This document shows positions 34,130 to 43,444 of a stretch of 64,000 nucleotides of DNA, one piece after another. Numbering within the stretch: position 1 is the first letter of the stretch; each line of letters opens with the position of its first letter. The translations under genes and the position numbers were made by a program. Source of the stretch: Sphingobium sp. (lineage in GTDB: Bacteria; Pseudomonadota; Alphaproteobacteria; Sphingomonadales; Sphingomonadaceae); the NCBI GenBank assembly GCA_020446425.1, contig JAGRES010000003.1, positions 186,001 through 250,000 on the forward strand, in the 5' to 3' direction. The notes below the pieces were generated by a model. That model was not told where the DNA came from and ran no database searches. It saw nothing but the letters and a program-made list of their open reading frames with translations.

Positions 34130-34915
34130 CTATCCCCGCATAGCAGACGACAGTATTTCCGACGTGACCGGATATCCTGCATCTTCCGGAATACAAAGGT
34201 GCTTCTCTCCATTCCGTTCTTCAACCCAGGGAGAAATGGTCGCAACAGGTTGATTTTGCGTATGATGCAGCAATTCGTCCAGCGTTCCGAACTGCGCCAG
34301 CCGCTCCAGGTTGCGCCGTGTCGGGAAAATGATTTTCACCTCATCCCTGTCGGCCCGCTCAAGCATTTCTTGCGCCGTATGCCAGCCCAGTTCGGTGGTC
34401 TCGCTGCCATCCGCGATGGCCTGGTCATGTCCGTCACCCGCCACGGCTATATAAAAACGCGTGTCATATCGCTTTTTGGCGCCGCCAACCTGCGGGCACC
34501 AGCGAGCGAACGGTGCCAGCGCATCATAATCGAAAGACAAGCCGTGTTTCTCAATCAGGTCCGCAAGACCACGCCCTTCGTCCAGACCTGAACGCAGCGT
34601 TCGGACCAGATCCGGGCCCACCGGCGCGCTGGCAGCGATGGCCAGGCCACATTCCTCAATGGTCTCGCGTATCGCGGCAATGCGCGCGGCCAGATCATCC
34701 ATCTGCTCCTGCGTCCCGGAACCGGATGCCAAAGCAAGGGCGCGATCCGCTTCATCGACAGCGCCACCGGGAAAAACCACGGCTCCCGCTGCAAAGGCCA
34801 TGGACACGGCGCGGCGCGCCATCAGAAACCGGGGCGCATTGCTCCCCTCATTCGTCGCAATGATAACGGTAGCCGCCGACCGAAGCGGCGGGTCCAATGG
34901 GGAGGAGTGCGTCAT
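34130..34915 (-). CDS. NUDIX hydrolase (NUDT19/CoA-pyrophosphatase-like)
   Basis: The 261-residue protein has a split NUDIX box: FPGGAVDEADRA, a 20-residue insertion, then IRETIEECGLA. This arrangement is typical of the group of larger NUDIX proteins that includes NUDT19. The C-terminal part resembles the GWHTAQEMLERADRDEVKIIFPTRRNLERLA segment of that group. It hydrolyses nucleoside-diphosphate-linked substrates; which one is unknown. It is convergent with the aldose dehydrogenase gene, with no gap between stops. Confidence 0.85.
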   Translation of the reverse strand: MTHSSPLDPPLRSAATVIIATNEGSNAPRFLMARRAVSMAFAAGAVVFPGGAVDEADRALALASGSGTQEQMDDLAARIAAIRETIEECGLAIAASAPVGPDLVRTLRSGLDEGRGLADLIEKHGLSFDYDALAPFARWCPQVGGAKKRYDTRFYIAVAGDGHDQAIADGSETTELGWHTAQEMLERADRDEVKIIFPTRRNLERLAQFGTLDELLHHTQNQPVATISPWVEERNGEKHLCIPEDAGYPVTSEILSSAMRG

Positions 34916-34996
34916 GGATGCATATGTGTGCGCGAAACAGCCAGTGTCAAGACGACCGCTTCCCGGTGAAACGATGGCAGTAGCGAGCGGGAGAAA

Positions 34997-35071
34997 TGGC
35001 TGGGGTGGCAGGATTCGAACCTGCGCATGCCGGTACCAAAAACCGGTGCCTTACCGCTTGGCTACACCCCA
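34997..35071 (-). tRNA. tRNA-Gln (anticodon UUG)
   Basis: On the minus strand the gene folds as a cloverleaf: acceptor TGGGGTG/CACCCCA, D arm with AGCCAAGCGGTAAGGC, anticodon stem CCGGT/ACCGG around the loop TTTTGGT with anticodon TTG, T arm with GGTTCGAATCC, and discriminator G. The CCA end is encoded (34997-34999). It lies between the NUDIX and marR genes with no other tRNA nearby. Confidence 0.96.
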
Positions 35072-35252
35072 ATATCATGGCCGGCGCGCCGATATGGCCC
35101 ATCGCCTGCACCGGGCATATAGCGCGTGCGGCGTGAAAGAAAACAGGGGATTTGAAATTATAGGGCCACGGTGGTGCTTTTGATCAAACGCGCCATTCAA
35201 ACTCTTCTTTCGCACTTGCAAAAAACCGGGATCCGGTCAACAATCCTTACCT

Positions 35253-35744
35253 ATGGCGACGCCAAGCTCCACCGCATCCCCCCTGTTCCTGCGCGAAGAC
35301 GAAGTCCGCAGGGGCATAGAGCTGCTGTATTTCGGATACAGCCACATGACCCGGTCCATCGACGAAGGACTGTCCGCACAGGGGCTGGGCCGCGCGCACC
35401 ATCGCGCGCTCTATTTCATCGCGCGCCAGCCGGGCTTGATGATCGGCGACCTGTTAGCCTTGCTCGCCATTACCAAACAATCGCTGGGCCGCGTGCTCAA
35501 CGAACTGATTGAGCGCGGGCTGGTCGACACGCGGCGGGGAGAGCTCGACCGCCGCCAGAAGCTGCTGTATCTGACCGAGCAGGGCCAAGCCATGGAAGCT
35601 GAGCTTTTCGACGCGCTTCGCGAGAAAATGGCCACGGCCTATGTGCAGGCCGGGCAAGGGTCCGTCACAGGCTTCTGGCAAGTGCTGGAAGGCCTTATCC
35701 CCGAGCAGGATCGGGGAATGATTGCCGCATTGCGGAAAAGCTAG
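35253..35744 (+). CDS. MarR-family transcriptional regulator
   Basis: The 163-residue protein has a MarR winged helix at about residues 55-120: HHRALYFIARQPGLMIGDLLALLAITKQSLGRVLNELIERGLVDTRRGELDRRQKLLYLTEQG. The RRGELDRRQK wing is conserved. It has no clear ribosome binding site. Its stop overlaps that of the convergent proC gene (CTAG). Its ligand and targets are unknown. Confidence 0.9.
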   Translation: MATPSSTASPLFLREDEVRRGIELLYFGYSHMTRSIDEGLSAQGLGRAHHRALYFIARQPGLMIGDLLALLAITKQSLGRVLNELIERGLVDTRRGELDRRQKLLYLTEQGQAMEAELFDALREKMATAYVQAGQGSVTGFWQVLEGLIPEQDRGMIAALRKS

Positions 35745-36559
35745 CGGGCGAGCTTTTCCAGCTCGACTCCACGGGTCTGCGCTGCGCGAAGCGTATCGGC
35801 TATAAGGCGATTGAGCCGGTCATCGGCGTCCATCACATCCAGCCCCTCACGTGTCATGCCGCCCTTGCTTGCGACCCTGTCGGCCAACACGCCCGGAGCG
35901 TCATCCGATGATGCGGCCAGCGCTGACGAACCCTCGACCGTTGCAATGGCGAGGCGCAATGCCTGCGCATCGTCCAGCCCTAGCGCTGCGGCGGCACTGG
36001 CCAGTGCATCGACATAGCGAAATACAAACGCAGGGCCGCATCCGGTCAACGCGGTGACAAGGTTGAACTGCGCCTCATCATCAATACGCTCGACCAAACC
36101 AAGCGGCTGCAACAGGTCGGCGGCAAAGGCACAGGCTTCATCCGCTCCTTCCCCATCGGCAAACAGCACGCATACACCCTTGCCGAGCGCCACCGGCGTA
36201 TTGGGCATGATGCGCACATAGCGCGCAGCCTGCCCTAGCGAAGCGCGCAATGTCGCAACCGTGACGCCAGCGAGCATGGATATGACGATGTTGCCCTCAT
36301 CAAGCAGAGGGCCAAGCAGCGGCGCCACGTCAGGCAAAAGCTGCGGCTTCACACCAAGAATGATGGTAGCATTATCGGGCAGAGCAGCAGGCAACGCTTT
36401 CACGAGAGTAACGCCCGCCGCAACCATTTCCTTACCCGGATCGACCACCGTCACCAGATCGGGGCGCAAGCCGCTGGCCAGCCATCGGTCCAATATGGCC
36501 CCCGCCATATTGCCGCAGCCGATCATGACTATCGGGCGATCTGAACCGGAAATACTCAT
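35741..36559 (-). CDS. proC: Pyrroline-5-carboxylate reductase
   Basis: The 272-residue enzyme makes the final step of proline synthesis with NAD(P)H. It has VMIGCGNMAGAILDRWL (nucleotide binding), LGVKPQLLPDVAP, VRIMPNTPVALGKG, LTALTGCGPAFVFRYVDAL-like NLVTALTGCGPAF, and VASKGGMTREGLDVM. It lies 7 bases after the ybjN gene, so they are likely co-transcribed (ubiK, ybjN, proC). Confidence 0.94.
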   Translation of the reverse strand: MSISGSDRPIVMIGCGNMAGAILDRWLASGLRPDLVTVVDPGKEMVAAGVTLVKALPAALPDNATIILGVKPQLLPDVAPLLGPLLDEGNIVISMLAGVTVATLRASLGQAARYVRIMPNTPVALGKGVCVLFADGEGADEACAFAADLLQPLGLVERIDDEAQFNLVTALTGCGPAFVFRYVDALASAAAALGLDDAQALRLAIATVEGSSALAASSDDAPGVLADRVASKGGMTREGLDVMDADDRLNRLIADTLRAAQTRGVELEKLAR

Positions 36560-36566
36560 CGCGGGC

Positions 36567-37073
36567 TCACGCTTCGCCGCGGGTTTCGATCATGCTCGCG
36601 ACAATGGCTTCGGCTGGCGTCTTGCCGCCCCACAGAACGAACTGGAAAACCGGATAGAAGCGCTCGCACTCATCGAGAGCGGCCTCAACCAGCAATTGCG
36701 CCTGATCGAGGCTGAGCATATCGCCCTGCCCTAACAGGGTTCCATGGCGGAACAGGACTACGCCGCTGTTCGACCATAGCTCGAAATGGCCCATCCAGAG
36801 CTGTTCGTTGATCAGGCCGATCGTCTCGTAAATCGCGGCGCGCTTGTCATCGGCGACACGGATATCGGGCAGCGCAAGCAACTGAAGCACCTGGTCTTCC
36901 GGCCGCCAGATGGCGCGGATTTCATATTGCGCCCAGCTGCCCTGCATCTTGGCGGCAATTTCGTCCTCGCCATTATGCTGGAATGCCCAGCCGTTCGCTT
37001 CGAAATAGCTGGCCAGCATATCGAGCGGTTCGGCTTCATGGCCGTCTTCTTCGAATTCGTCGTTCCCCATCAT
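36567..37073 (-). CDS. YbjN domain-containing protein
   Basis: The 168-residue acidic protein has the YbjN fold pattern: LDMLASYFEANGWAFQHNGEDEIAAKMQGSWAQYEIRAIWRPEDQVLQLLAL, INEQLWMGHFELWSNSGVVLFRHG and a C-terminal helix. YbjN-like proteins are thought to act as chaperone-like or stress factors; no enzymatic role is known. ATG codons at 37073 and 37070 are adjacent. It is followed closely by proC. Confidence 0.85.
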   Translation of the reverse strand: MMGNDEFEEDGHEAEPLDMLASYFEANGWAFQHNGEDEIAAKMQGSWAQYEIRAIWRPEDQVLQLLALPDIRVADDKRAAIYETIGLINEQLWMGHFELWSNSGVVLFRHGTLLGQGDMLSLDQAQLLVEAALDECERFYPVFQFVLWGGKTPAEAIVASMIETRGEA

Positions 37074-37188
37074 GCGATATGGTATCTCTCGCTCCCCGCC
37101 AATGCGCGCCTTTTATCACCTCCGCAGGGCCTTTGATACAGCAAAGCGGTGGAAAAATCTGTGGATAAACTGTCTATAACAGGAAAGA

Positions 37189-37482
37189 TCAGGCCTTCTT
37201 TGCTGCCGGAGAAGCGCGCTTGGCTGCGGCTTTGACAGGGGTGCCGCCCTTCTCCAGCGCGTCGAGACGTGCTTTAAGAAGTTCGGCTTCCTCGCGCGCG
37301 GCGGCGGCCATCTGTTTCACGGCCTCGAACTCCTCGCGACTGACGAAATCCTGCCCCGCCATCCACTCGCGCGCCTTTTCACGGGCGTTCGCCTCGAATT
37401 CGCGGCCCATACCCGCAATGGTGCCCGCTGCACCGTTAATGACCTTACTCAGATCGTCGAAAAAGCGGTTTTCGCTCTGCAT
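37189..37482 (-). CDS. ubiK: Ubiquinone biosynthesis accessory factor UbiK (BMFP)
   Basis: The 97-residue protein has an N-terminal amphipathic segment (NRFFDDLSKVINGAAGTIAGMGREFEANAREKAREWMAG), a coiled coil (FVSREEFEAVKQMAAAAREEAELLKARLDALE) and a Lys/Ala-rich tail. This is the BMFP/UbiK pattern; UbiK supports the aerobic ubiquinone complex with UbiJ. It lies 115 bases before ybjN and 12 bases after the tspO stop. Confidence 0.85.
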   Translation of the reverse strand: MQSENRFFDDLSKVINGAAGTIAGMGREFEANAREKAREWMAGQDFVSREEFEAVKQMAAAAREEAELLKARLDALEKGGTPVKAAAKRASPAAKKA

Positions 37483-37494
37483 ACTCGCCTCAAA

Positions 37495-38055
37495 TTAGTC
37501 TGTCGGACTTATATGGGTTTCAAATGAGGGAACCACAAGGTTCGAGGCATTGGGGTTAAGCTGATCGATGGCCTGCGTCAGCATGGCGGCGAATATCAGC
37601 CACCCGAGATAGGGCAGCATCAGCACCGCAGCGGCCAGCCGGATACGGGCGAACAGAAATGCAGTCAGCGACGCGATAGCGAAGATGAACAGGATCAGCC
37701 AGAACGCCTCCATCACCAGATGCATGCGGAAAAATATGGTCGACCAAGCATAGTTGGCGATCAGCTGCACCAGAAAGAACGCGATAGCGAGGCCCCGTGA
37801 CCGCGCGCCACGCGCATGCAGGACGACCGCAAGCGCGAGCCCGAGCAGCACGTAAATAATGCTCCATGCCGTTGGAAACGCCCAGGCGGGCGGCATGAAA
37901 TCCGGTTTGTCGAGCGCAGCGAACCAGCGGTTCTGATAGCCGCTATTGGCGACCTGCCCCGACAGAAAACCAAGAAATACGATTGTCGGCACAGTGAACA
38001 ACGCCCATCGCAAATAGGACATGCGTAACTGACTTTGCGAAGCGATTTCGTTCAT
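37495..38055 (-). CDS. TspO/MBR-family membrane protein
   Basis: The 186-residue protein has five hydrophobic helices and the TspO motifs YQNRWFAALDKPDFMPPAWAFPTAWSIIYVLLGLALAVV, FLVQLIANYAWSTIFFRMH, and a final LPYLGWLIFAAMLTQAIDQLNPN. TspO proteins bind porphyrins and affect stress and photosynthesis-gene control in alphaproteobacteria. ATG 38055 (MNEIAS) or 38079 are possible starts. The upstream gap to tlyA is 164 bases. Confidence 0.88.
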   Translation of the reverse strand: MNEIASQSQLRMSYLRWALFTVPTIVFLGFLSGQVANSGYQNRWFAALDKPDFMPPAWAFPTAWSIIYVLLGLALAVVLHARGARSRGLAIAFFLVQLIANYAWSTIFFRMHLVMEAFWLILFIFAIASLTAFLFARIRLAAAVLMLPYLGWLIFAAMLTQAIDQLNPNASNLVVPSFETHISPTD

Positions 38056-38219
38056 TCGGGTCCGTCTTTCCGCCTGCACTCACCGATTACAGCATGGGAC
38101 GTACGGAGTATCGCCGATCCGAATCCGGTTCTCGCCCACCCGATAACCTTGGGGATTTTTTTGCCGCACCGCAAGATGGTTGTCCCCGGCAAATGTCCCG
38201 CTATGGGCTGAGCACCCGG

Positions 38220-38963
38220 TTATTTTCGGGCTGCGATCAAGAATTCGACATTGCCTTCCGGGCCGGTGATCGGGCTCTCGGTTATGCCCTCGACACTCCA
38301 TTGCAGGCCGCTCAACCAGTCGCTTACCTCTGCGCAGACCCGCGCATGAATAGCCGTATCGCGCACGACTCCGCCCTTGCCCACTTCTTCCCGCCCGGCC
38401 TCGAACTGCGGTTTGATCAGCGCGAGCAACCGTGCTTTTTCCGACGCGAATTCAAGCGGACGCGCCAATACCTTGGCCAGGGATATGAAGCTGGCGTCGC
38501 ATACAATGATATCGACAGGTTCAGGGACATGCTCAGCGGTCAATATCCGCGCGCTGGTGCGCTCATGCACAATGACGCGCGGGTCGTTGCGCAATTTCCA
38601 TGCGAGCTGGTTGGTGCCGCTGTCGATGGCATAAACCCGCGCCGCGCCATTGGTCAGCAGCACATCGGTAAAGCCGCCGGTCGAGCTGCCGACGTCCATC
38701 GCAACCTGCCCGGTCACGTTCCAGCTGAAATGTTCGAGGCCATGCGCCAGCTTGATGCCGCCACGCGATACCCAGGGATGATCGCGCCCTCGCACCTCCA
38801 GCGCGGCGTCAGCGGGCATTGCCTGCCCCGCTTTTTCGATCTTGCGCTCGCCACTATAAACCAGCCCGGCAAGGATAAGGGCCTGCGCACGGGCGCGGCT
38901 TTCCACCAGCCCGCGCTCCACCAGCAATTGATCGGCGCGATGCTTCTTTCCCGCCTTGCTCAT
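38220..38963 (-). CDS. TlyA-family rRNA 2'-O-methyltransferase
   Basis: The 247-residue protein has an N-terminal S4 domain (KKHRADQLLVERGLVESRARAQALILAGLV), a SAM-binding FtsJ-like domain (AMDVGSSTGGFTDVLLTNGAARVYAIDSGTNQLAW) and KPQFEAGREEVGKGGVVRD. TlyA methylates 16S and 23S rRNA cytidines (the capreomycin target sites) and was once called a haemolysin. Its start overlaps the stop of the DsbD-like gene (ATGA). Confidence 0.92.
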   Translation of the reverse strand: MSKAGKKHRADQLLVERGLVESRARAQALILAGLVYSGERKIEKAGQAMPADAALEVRGRDHPWVSRGGIKLAHGLEHFSWNVTGQVAMDVGSSTGGFTDVLLTNGAARVYAIDSGTNQLAWKLRNDPRVIVHERTSARILTAEHVPEPVDIIVCDASFISLAKVLARPLEFASEKARLLALIKPQFEAGREEVGKGGVVRDTAIHARVCAEVSDWLSGLQWSVEGITESPITGPEGNVEFLIAARK

Positions 38964-41062
38964 GGCACCGCTTTTACCAGCTCCACCAGCATGGCGGGGG
39001 TCAATATCTGTGGCAGCTCCCTCGCCTCACCGCTTCCCGGCGCATACCAGAGGTAGAGCGGCACGCCGGAGCGGCCATGACGTTCCAAAAAGCGCGTGAT
39101 ATCCGGGTCGCCATTGGTCCAGTCCCCGGCCATCACCTGTACGCCTGCCTCGCGAAAGGCGGCCTGAACCTCATCTCTTTCGATAGCACCCGCCTCATTG
39201 ACCTTGCAGGTGAGGCACCAGTCCGCTGTAAAATAGAGGAATACCGGTTTACCCGCCTGGCGCAATTCCATGAGGCGCGTCTCGGAAAAGGCATTGGCAG
39301 CATGAGCATTATCGGCTGCCGCCTGAGGATTGAAATAGAGCTGGGCCATTCCGCCCGCCAGCACCAGTGCGCAGGCGGCGATAGCCATCCGTATTGCGCC
39401 CTGTGCCCCCGCAGCCATAGCGTCATCAGCTTGCCGCCGCCCCATCCACCACAGGCTAAGTCCTGTAATCAGGGCCACGACCGCCCCGACAACCAGCCCA
39501 TTGACGCTTGCCTGCCGCCACAACAGCCAGAGCAATGCCGCAGCGGTCAGGAACATTGGCAGCGAGAGCCAACGCTGCACGCGCTCCATCCACGGGCCGG
39601 GGCGCGGCAACAGCCTGCGCAATGCTGGAACATAGGCCAGCAACAAAAACGGCAGGGCAATCCCCAGTCCCAGTCCAGCGAATATGGCAAGCGCGCTGGC
39701 AAGCGGTAGCACCAGCGCCGCGCCGAGTGCCGCCGCCATGAAAGGGCCTGTGCAAGGCGTTGCGACAAAAGCAACCAGCACACCGCTCCAGAAATCACCG
39801 GACAGGCCCGGACGCGTCATCGCCGCACCGTCGACAGACATGGGCCTGAGCGCGAATGCGCCTGCAAGGTTGAGCGCAATGGCCACGCATAACGCCAGCA
39901 ACGCCAATATAACGAGCGGGCTTTGCAGCTGAAACGCCCAGCCGACCGTTTCGCCCGCCGCGCGCAGGGCCAACAGCCCGCCACCCAGCAGCAGGCAGGT
40001 AGTGATAATCCCTGTCGCATAGGCCCAGGCCTCAGCCCGCGCATGCGCGGGTGACGCATGGCTGCGCAGCAGGCTCATCGCCTTGACGCTCAATATCGGG
40101 AACACACACGGCATGATGTTGAGGAGCAGGCCACCCGCTATCGCGCCTGCAAGCGGCAGCACTATAAGGGCCCATATCGAGGGCTCAGTCGCACCGCCTG
40201 CTTTGGGTGACACCGGCGGCATCGCAACCTCGCCCGGCTGCGCATCAATCCAAATCCCCTGATCCGGGCCGATGCGTAAAATACCGCGCAGTCCAGTCTC
40301 ATCGACGCGATAGCCATGAAGCTCGACGAAGAGCCTGTCCCCGTCCCGCACATAGGTTTGGGGCGTGGCGTAACTTTTCGCCTGCGTGCCGAGCGTAAAG
40401 AAATGCGGGTCGCTGAGCGCCGCTTTGGCGGGATAAGGTATCAGGATGGCGATATCGCCATTGGCCTTGGCCTGATAGGTCGCGGTTACGCCCAATGGCC
40501 GGGGCAGCTTGCGCCGATATTCGTCAAATTGCACCCGGTTTTCCAGTCCCGATCCGCCCGCTTCGCCCACGACGAAATCAAACGAAAGCTCCCCCTGCTC
40601 GGGCACACAGATTGTATCGGTACAGGCCAGCCAATTCGCCCTGGCACGCAGAGGCACGCGGGTTCCCGTCTCCAGCCCCTGCGGCAATGTCACACTCGTC
40701 AGAACGGCGTAGCGCGCTTCATACACATGGTTCATCAACCCGCTGAAAACCAGCGTGTGGGGCACGGGATAGCGCAACTCCCCAATGGAAACACCGTCGG
40801 GCAGCGTCCATTCCAGCTCGAGCGGCTTGCCCGCATCGCCTGGGTTCTCCCAATAGCCGTGCCAGCCGGGTTCGGGTTTCATGACAATCGCAATCGGCAC
40901 GGTCTCTCCCGCGCCGGGCCTCAGTGTCTCTGCCTCTATGTGCGGCTGTATATGTGAGGAGGTGCTGCCGTTGCTCAGCGACGGCAATTGCGCATGTCCC
41001 TGCTCCAGCGGCAGGGGCAGTGCCGTCATCAGGAAAATCAAGAGAGTGAATATTATGCGCAT
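38960..41062 (-). CDS. DsbD-like protein-disulfide reductase
   Basis: The 700-residue membrane protein has a signal peptide (RIIFTLLIFLMTALPLPLEQGHAQ), an N-terminal periplasmic beta domain (residues about 30-270), a polytopic central domain with the CVFPILSVKA and ATPCTGPFMAAALGAAL cysteine motifs, and a C-terminal thioredoxin-like domain with FTADWCLTCKVNEA. It is expected to carry electrons across the membrane to periplasmic thiol proteins, here perhaps for copper handling or cytochrome c. It follows the GGDEF/EAL gene by 66 bases. Confidence 0.88.
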   Translation of the reverse strand: MRIIFTLLIFLMTALPLPLEQGHAQLPSLSNGSTSSHIQPHIEAETLRPGAGETVPIAIVMKPEPGWHGYWENPGDAGKPLELEWTLPDGVSIGELRYPVPHTLVFSGLMNHVYEARYAVLTSVTLPQGLETGTRVPLRARANWLACTDTICVPEQGELSFDFVVGEAGGSGLENRVQFDEYRRKLPRPLGVTATYQAKANGDIAILIPYPAKAALSDPHFFTLGTQAKSYATPQTYVRDGDRLFVELHGYRVDETGLRGILRIGPDQGIWIDAQPGEVAMPPVSPKAGGATEPSIWALIVLPLAGAIAGGLLLNIMPCVFPILSVKAMSLLRSHASPAHARAEAWAYATGIITTCLLLGGGLLALRAAGETVGWAFQLQSPLVILALLALCVAIALNLAGAFALRPMSVDGAAMTRPGLSGDFWSGVLVAFVATPCTGPFMAAALGAALVLPLASALAIFAGLGLGIALPFLLLAYVPALRRLLPRPGPWMERVQRWLSLPMFLTAAALLWLLWRQASVNGLVVGAVVALITGLSLWWMGRRQADDAMAAGAQGAIRMAIAACALVLAGGMAQLYFNPQAAADNAHAANAFSETRLMELRQAGKPVFLYFTADWCLTCKVNEAGAIERDEVQAAFREAGVQVMAGDWTNGDPDITRFLERHGRSGVPLYLWYAPGSGEARELPQILTPAMLVELVKAVP

Positions 41063-41128
41063 GGTGCCTCGGCAGGATGACACCCGGCTAGGCCGCGCGC
41101 TCCTCTGCGTCAAGCATGACAGGCGGCG

Positions 41129-43321
41129 TCACCCGCGTTGAGCAGGCAGTTCCTGTTGGCCGCTATATAGCTGCGACACGTCCTTGGACTGGATGGGTGC
41201 ACTATAGAGGAAACCCTGTATTTCCTCGCACCCAACGCCGACAAGATAGTCGCGCTGCTCTTGGGTCTCGACGCCCTCGGCTATGACGTGCAGTTTCAGG
41301 GCTCTCGCCAGTTTGACGATGGCCTGCACGACGGCGAGGGATTCGCTCTCGACACCCAGATTGGATATGAAGGAACGGTCGATCTTGATCTTGTCGATCG
41401 GATAACGCTGCAGGTAACTGAGGCTCGAATATCCCGTACCGAAATCATCGAGCGCGATCGAAAAGCCCGTTTCCCGTAATTTCCGGAGCGTGTCGTGCGT
41501 GACCGGATCATCGCCCAGCAACAGCCCTTCGGTAATCTCCAGCTCGAAATCTTCCGGGTTGGCGTGACACTCTTCCAGCAGGGCGCATACCTTGTCATGG
41601 AAATCCGGCATGCGAAGCTGACTGGCGGAGATATTGATCGCCACCTTCAGCTCGTCCCACAGATGAGATGTCATGAACGCCTCACGCAGGGTGAACATGC
41701 CGATTTCATTGATAAGCCCGCATTCTTCGGCAATCTGAATGAATACCGCCGGCGACACCTCTCCCCGCTCGGGGTGCGTCCAGCGCAGCAGCGCTTCCAC
41801 GCCTACGATGTTGTTATGCCTGTCGACCTGCGGCTGATAGACCATATACAGCCCGCCCTGTTCCAGCGCCTCGCGAAGGTCCAGCTCGATCTCACGGCGC
41901 ATGCGCATCGCCGCATCCATTTCGGGCTCGAAGAAGCAATATTGCGCCCGGCCATTATGCTTCGCGCGATACAGTGCCAGGTCGGCATGGCGATGCGCCT
42001 CAGCCGCCGAGACCTTGCCTTCGGATACCAGATTGACACCCAGCGAGCAGGACACATGCACGCGCCCGCCGGACAGCTCCATCGGCTGCTGCATCGCTTC
42101 GACAATACGTTCCGCAAGACGTGCCGCCGCGCGGGGCGTGGCGTCCAGCTGAACAATCGCGAATTCATCGCCGGACAGGCGGGCAAATGTATCGGACCGG
42201 CGGCACACATCGGCAATGCGCCGTGCAGCAGCGCAGATCAGCTCATCGCCCATCTGATGCCCGAATGTGTCGTTCACTTCCTTGAAGCGGTCAAGGTCGA
42301 GACAATGGATAGCGACAGGCGCGCCATTACGCCTGACCTGATCGAGCGCAACGCCAAGCCTGTCAAAGAACAGAACCCGGTTAGGCAATCCCGTCAGCGG
42401 GTCGTGATAAGCCAGATGCGACGCCCGTGCCTCACTGGCGATCAATGCCTGGGCCGCGCGCCAGCTGCGTCGGTAAAACGCGATCATGACAGCGAAAAAC
42501 AGTGCGATGACCCCCAACACCGGCAAGATCAGCTTTTTGATCAGCATAGTACCGGGCTTGCCAGGACTCCATGTTATGGTGGCGACATATTGGCCTCTGT
42601 CATCATTGATATCGACCTGAGCGAGACCGGAAATGTCGTCCATCTGCACCTGACGCAATTGCATATCGGGTTGCAGATAACGCTGCCCGAAATTGCTCAG
42701 AAATTTGGGGTCGATAGGCGCAGCCGCCACGACCACCGGGGCTCGGTCATACCGCTGTTTCACCGTTCCGAAGTCCGGTTGAACCAGACTGGCGACGACA
42801 ATGTAAACAGCCCCGTCAATCTTGACGATATTATGCGCCTGTATGGGATTTTTGAGCGAAGCCGCGCTCTCCTTCCCTTTGATCCGAGCCCATTCCTTCG
42901 CCCTTACAAGCGTTATCGCATTGTGCATCGGTCGCGCGAAGGGTTGGTAGATATCTGTCGAGCGGTTTACGCCATCCTTTGCGGCGAAGAACAGCCGGTT
43001 TTCGTGATCGAGTACAAAGCTGTATGCGAAACCGGATGTTTCATACAGGAACTGCCCGACATTGTTGTTGGCCCATTCGGCATCCCGCGATTGGAGCTCG
43101 TCCAGCGCTTCATCCCATACGACCTGCGGTACAAGGCTGCGATATACTTCGACAATCTTGCCGGATATGCCGTTGGAAATTAGCGTCTGCTCCCTCTTGC
43201 GGGCAAGCTCGTCGAACGTCTGTGCTGTCAGGAAACCGCCAACTACAAGCAAAATGGCCGCTATCACCGTAATCGCGGTGAGCGGCCCGAGCAGGTCGTT
43301 GAGTTTAATCTCTTTTCCCAT
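41129..43321 (-). CDS. CHASE4-GGDEF-EAL cyclic di-GMP enzyme
   Basis: The 730-residue membrane protein has a first TM (residues about 12-32), a periplasmic CHASE4 sensor (SLVPQVVWDEALDEL, AWANNNVGQFLYETSGFAYSFVLD-like), a second TM (about 258-280), GGDEF and EAL domains. The diguanylate cyclase motif is SGDEF with an RRSD inhibitory site five residues before it. The EAL domain keeps its catalytic residues (EALLRW, NISASQL, EITEGLLL, DDFGTGYSS, KIDRSFI, EGVETQEQ). Both activities are therefore possible. Confidence 0.93.
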   Translation of the reverse strand: MGKEIKLNDLLGPLTAITVIAAILLVVGGFLTAQTFDELARKREQTLISNGISGKIVEVYRSLVPQVVWDEALDELQSRDAEWANNNVGQFLYETSGFAYSFVLDHENRLFFAAKDGVNRSTDIYQPFARPMHNAITLVRAKEWARIKGKESAASLKNPIQAHNIVKIDGAVYIVVASLVQPDFGTVKQRYDRAPVVVAAAPIDPKFLSNFGQRYLQPDMQLRQVQMDDISGLAQVDINDDRGQYVATITWSPGKPGTMLIKKLILPVLGVIALFFAVMIAFYRRSWRAAQALIASEARASHLAYHDPLTGLPNRVLFFDRLGVALDQVRRNGAPVAIHCLDLDRFKEVNDTFGHQMGDELICAAARRIADVCRRSDTFARLSGDEFAIVQLDATPRAAARLAERIVEAMQQPMELSGGRVHVSCSLGVNLVSEGKVSAAEAHRHADLALYRAKHNGRAQYCFFEPEMDAAMRMRREIELDLREALEQGGLYMVYQPQVDRHNNIVGVEALLRWTHPERGEVSPAVFIQIAEECGLINEIGMFTLREAFMTSHLWDELKVAINISASQLRMPDFHDKVCALLEECHANPEDFELEITEGLLLGDDPVTHDTLRKLRETGFSIALDDFGTGYSSLSYLQRYPIDKIKIDRSFISNLGVESESLAVVQAIVKLARALKLHVIAEGVETQEQRDYLVGVGCEEIQGFLYSAPIQSKDVSQLYSGQQELPAQRG

Positions 43322-43444
43322 TGCCAGCTTTGCTTCAGCCTTGGCCAGCCAACGCGGATACAGGAAAAGGGTAAATTATCTGTGTAGGAAGAGCACTGTA
43401 GTCACTGAAAAGAAAGCAGATATTCCGTTACTGAGGTCAGGTCC

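Noticed and set aside
38080..38219. A short minus-strand frame ending in GDTPYVPCCNR between tspO and tlyA
   Set aside because: It overlaps the end of tlyA, has no ribosome binding site and no recognisable motif; the gap is left without a gene.
41495..43183. 562-codon frame opposite the GGDEF/EAL gene
   Set aside because: Antisense shadow; Gln/Arg/His-rich without motifs.
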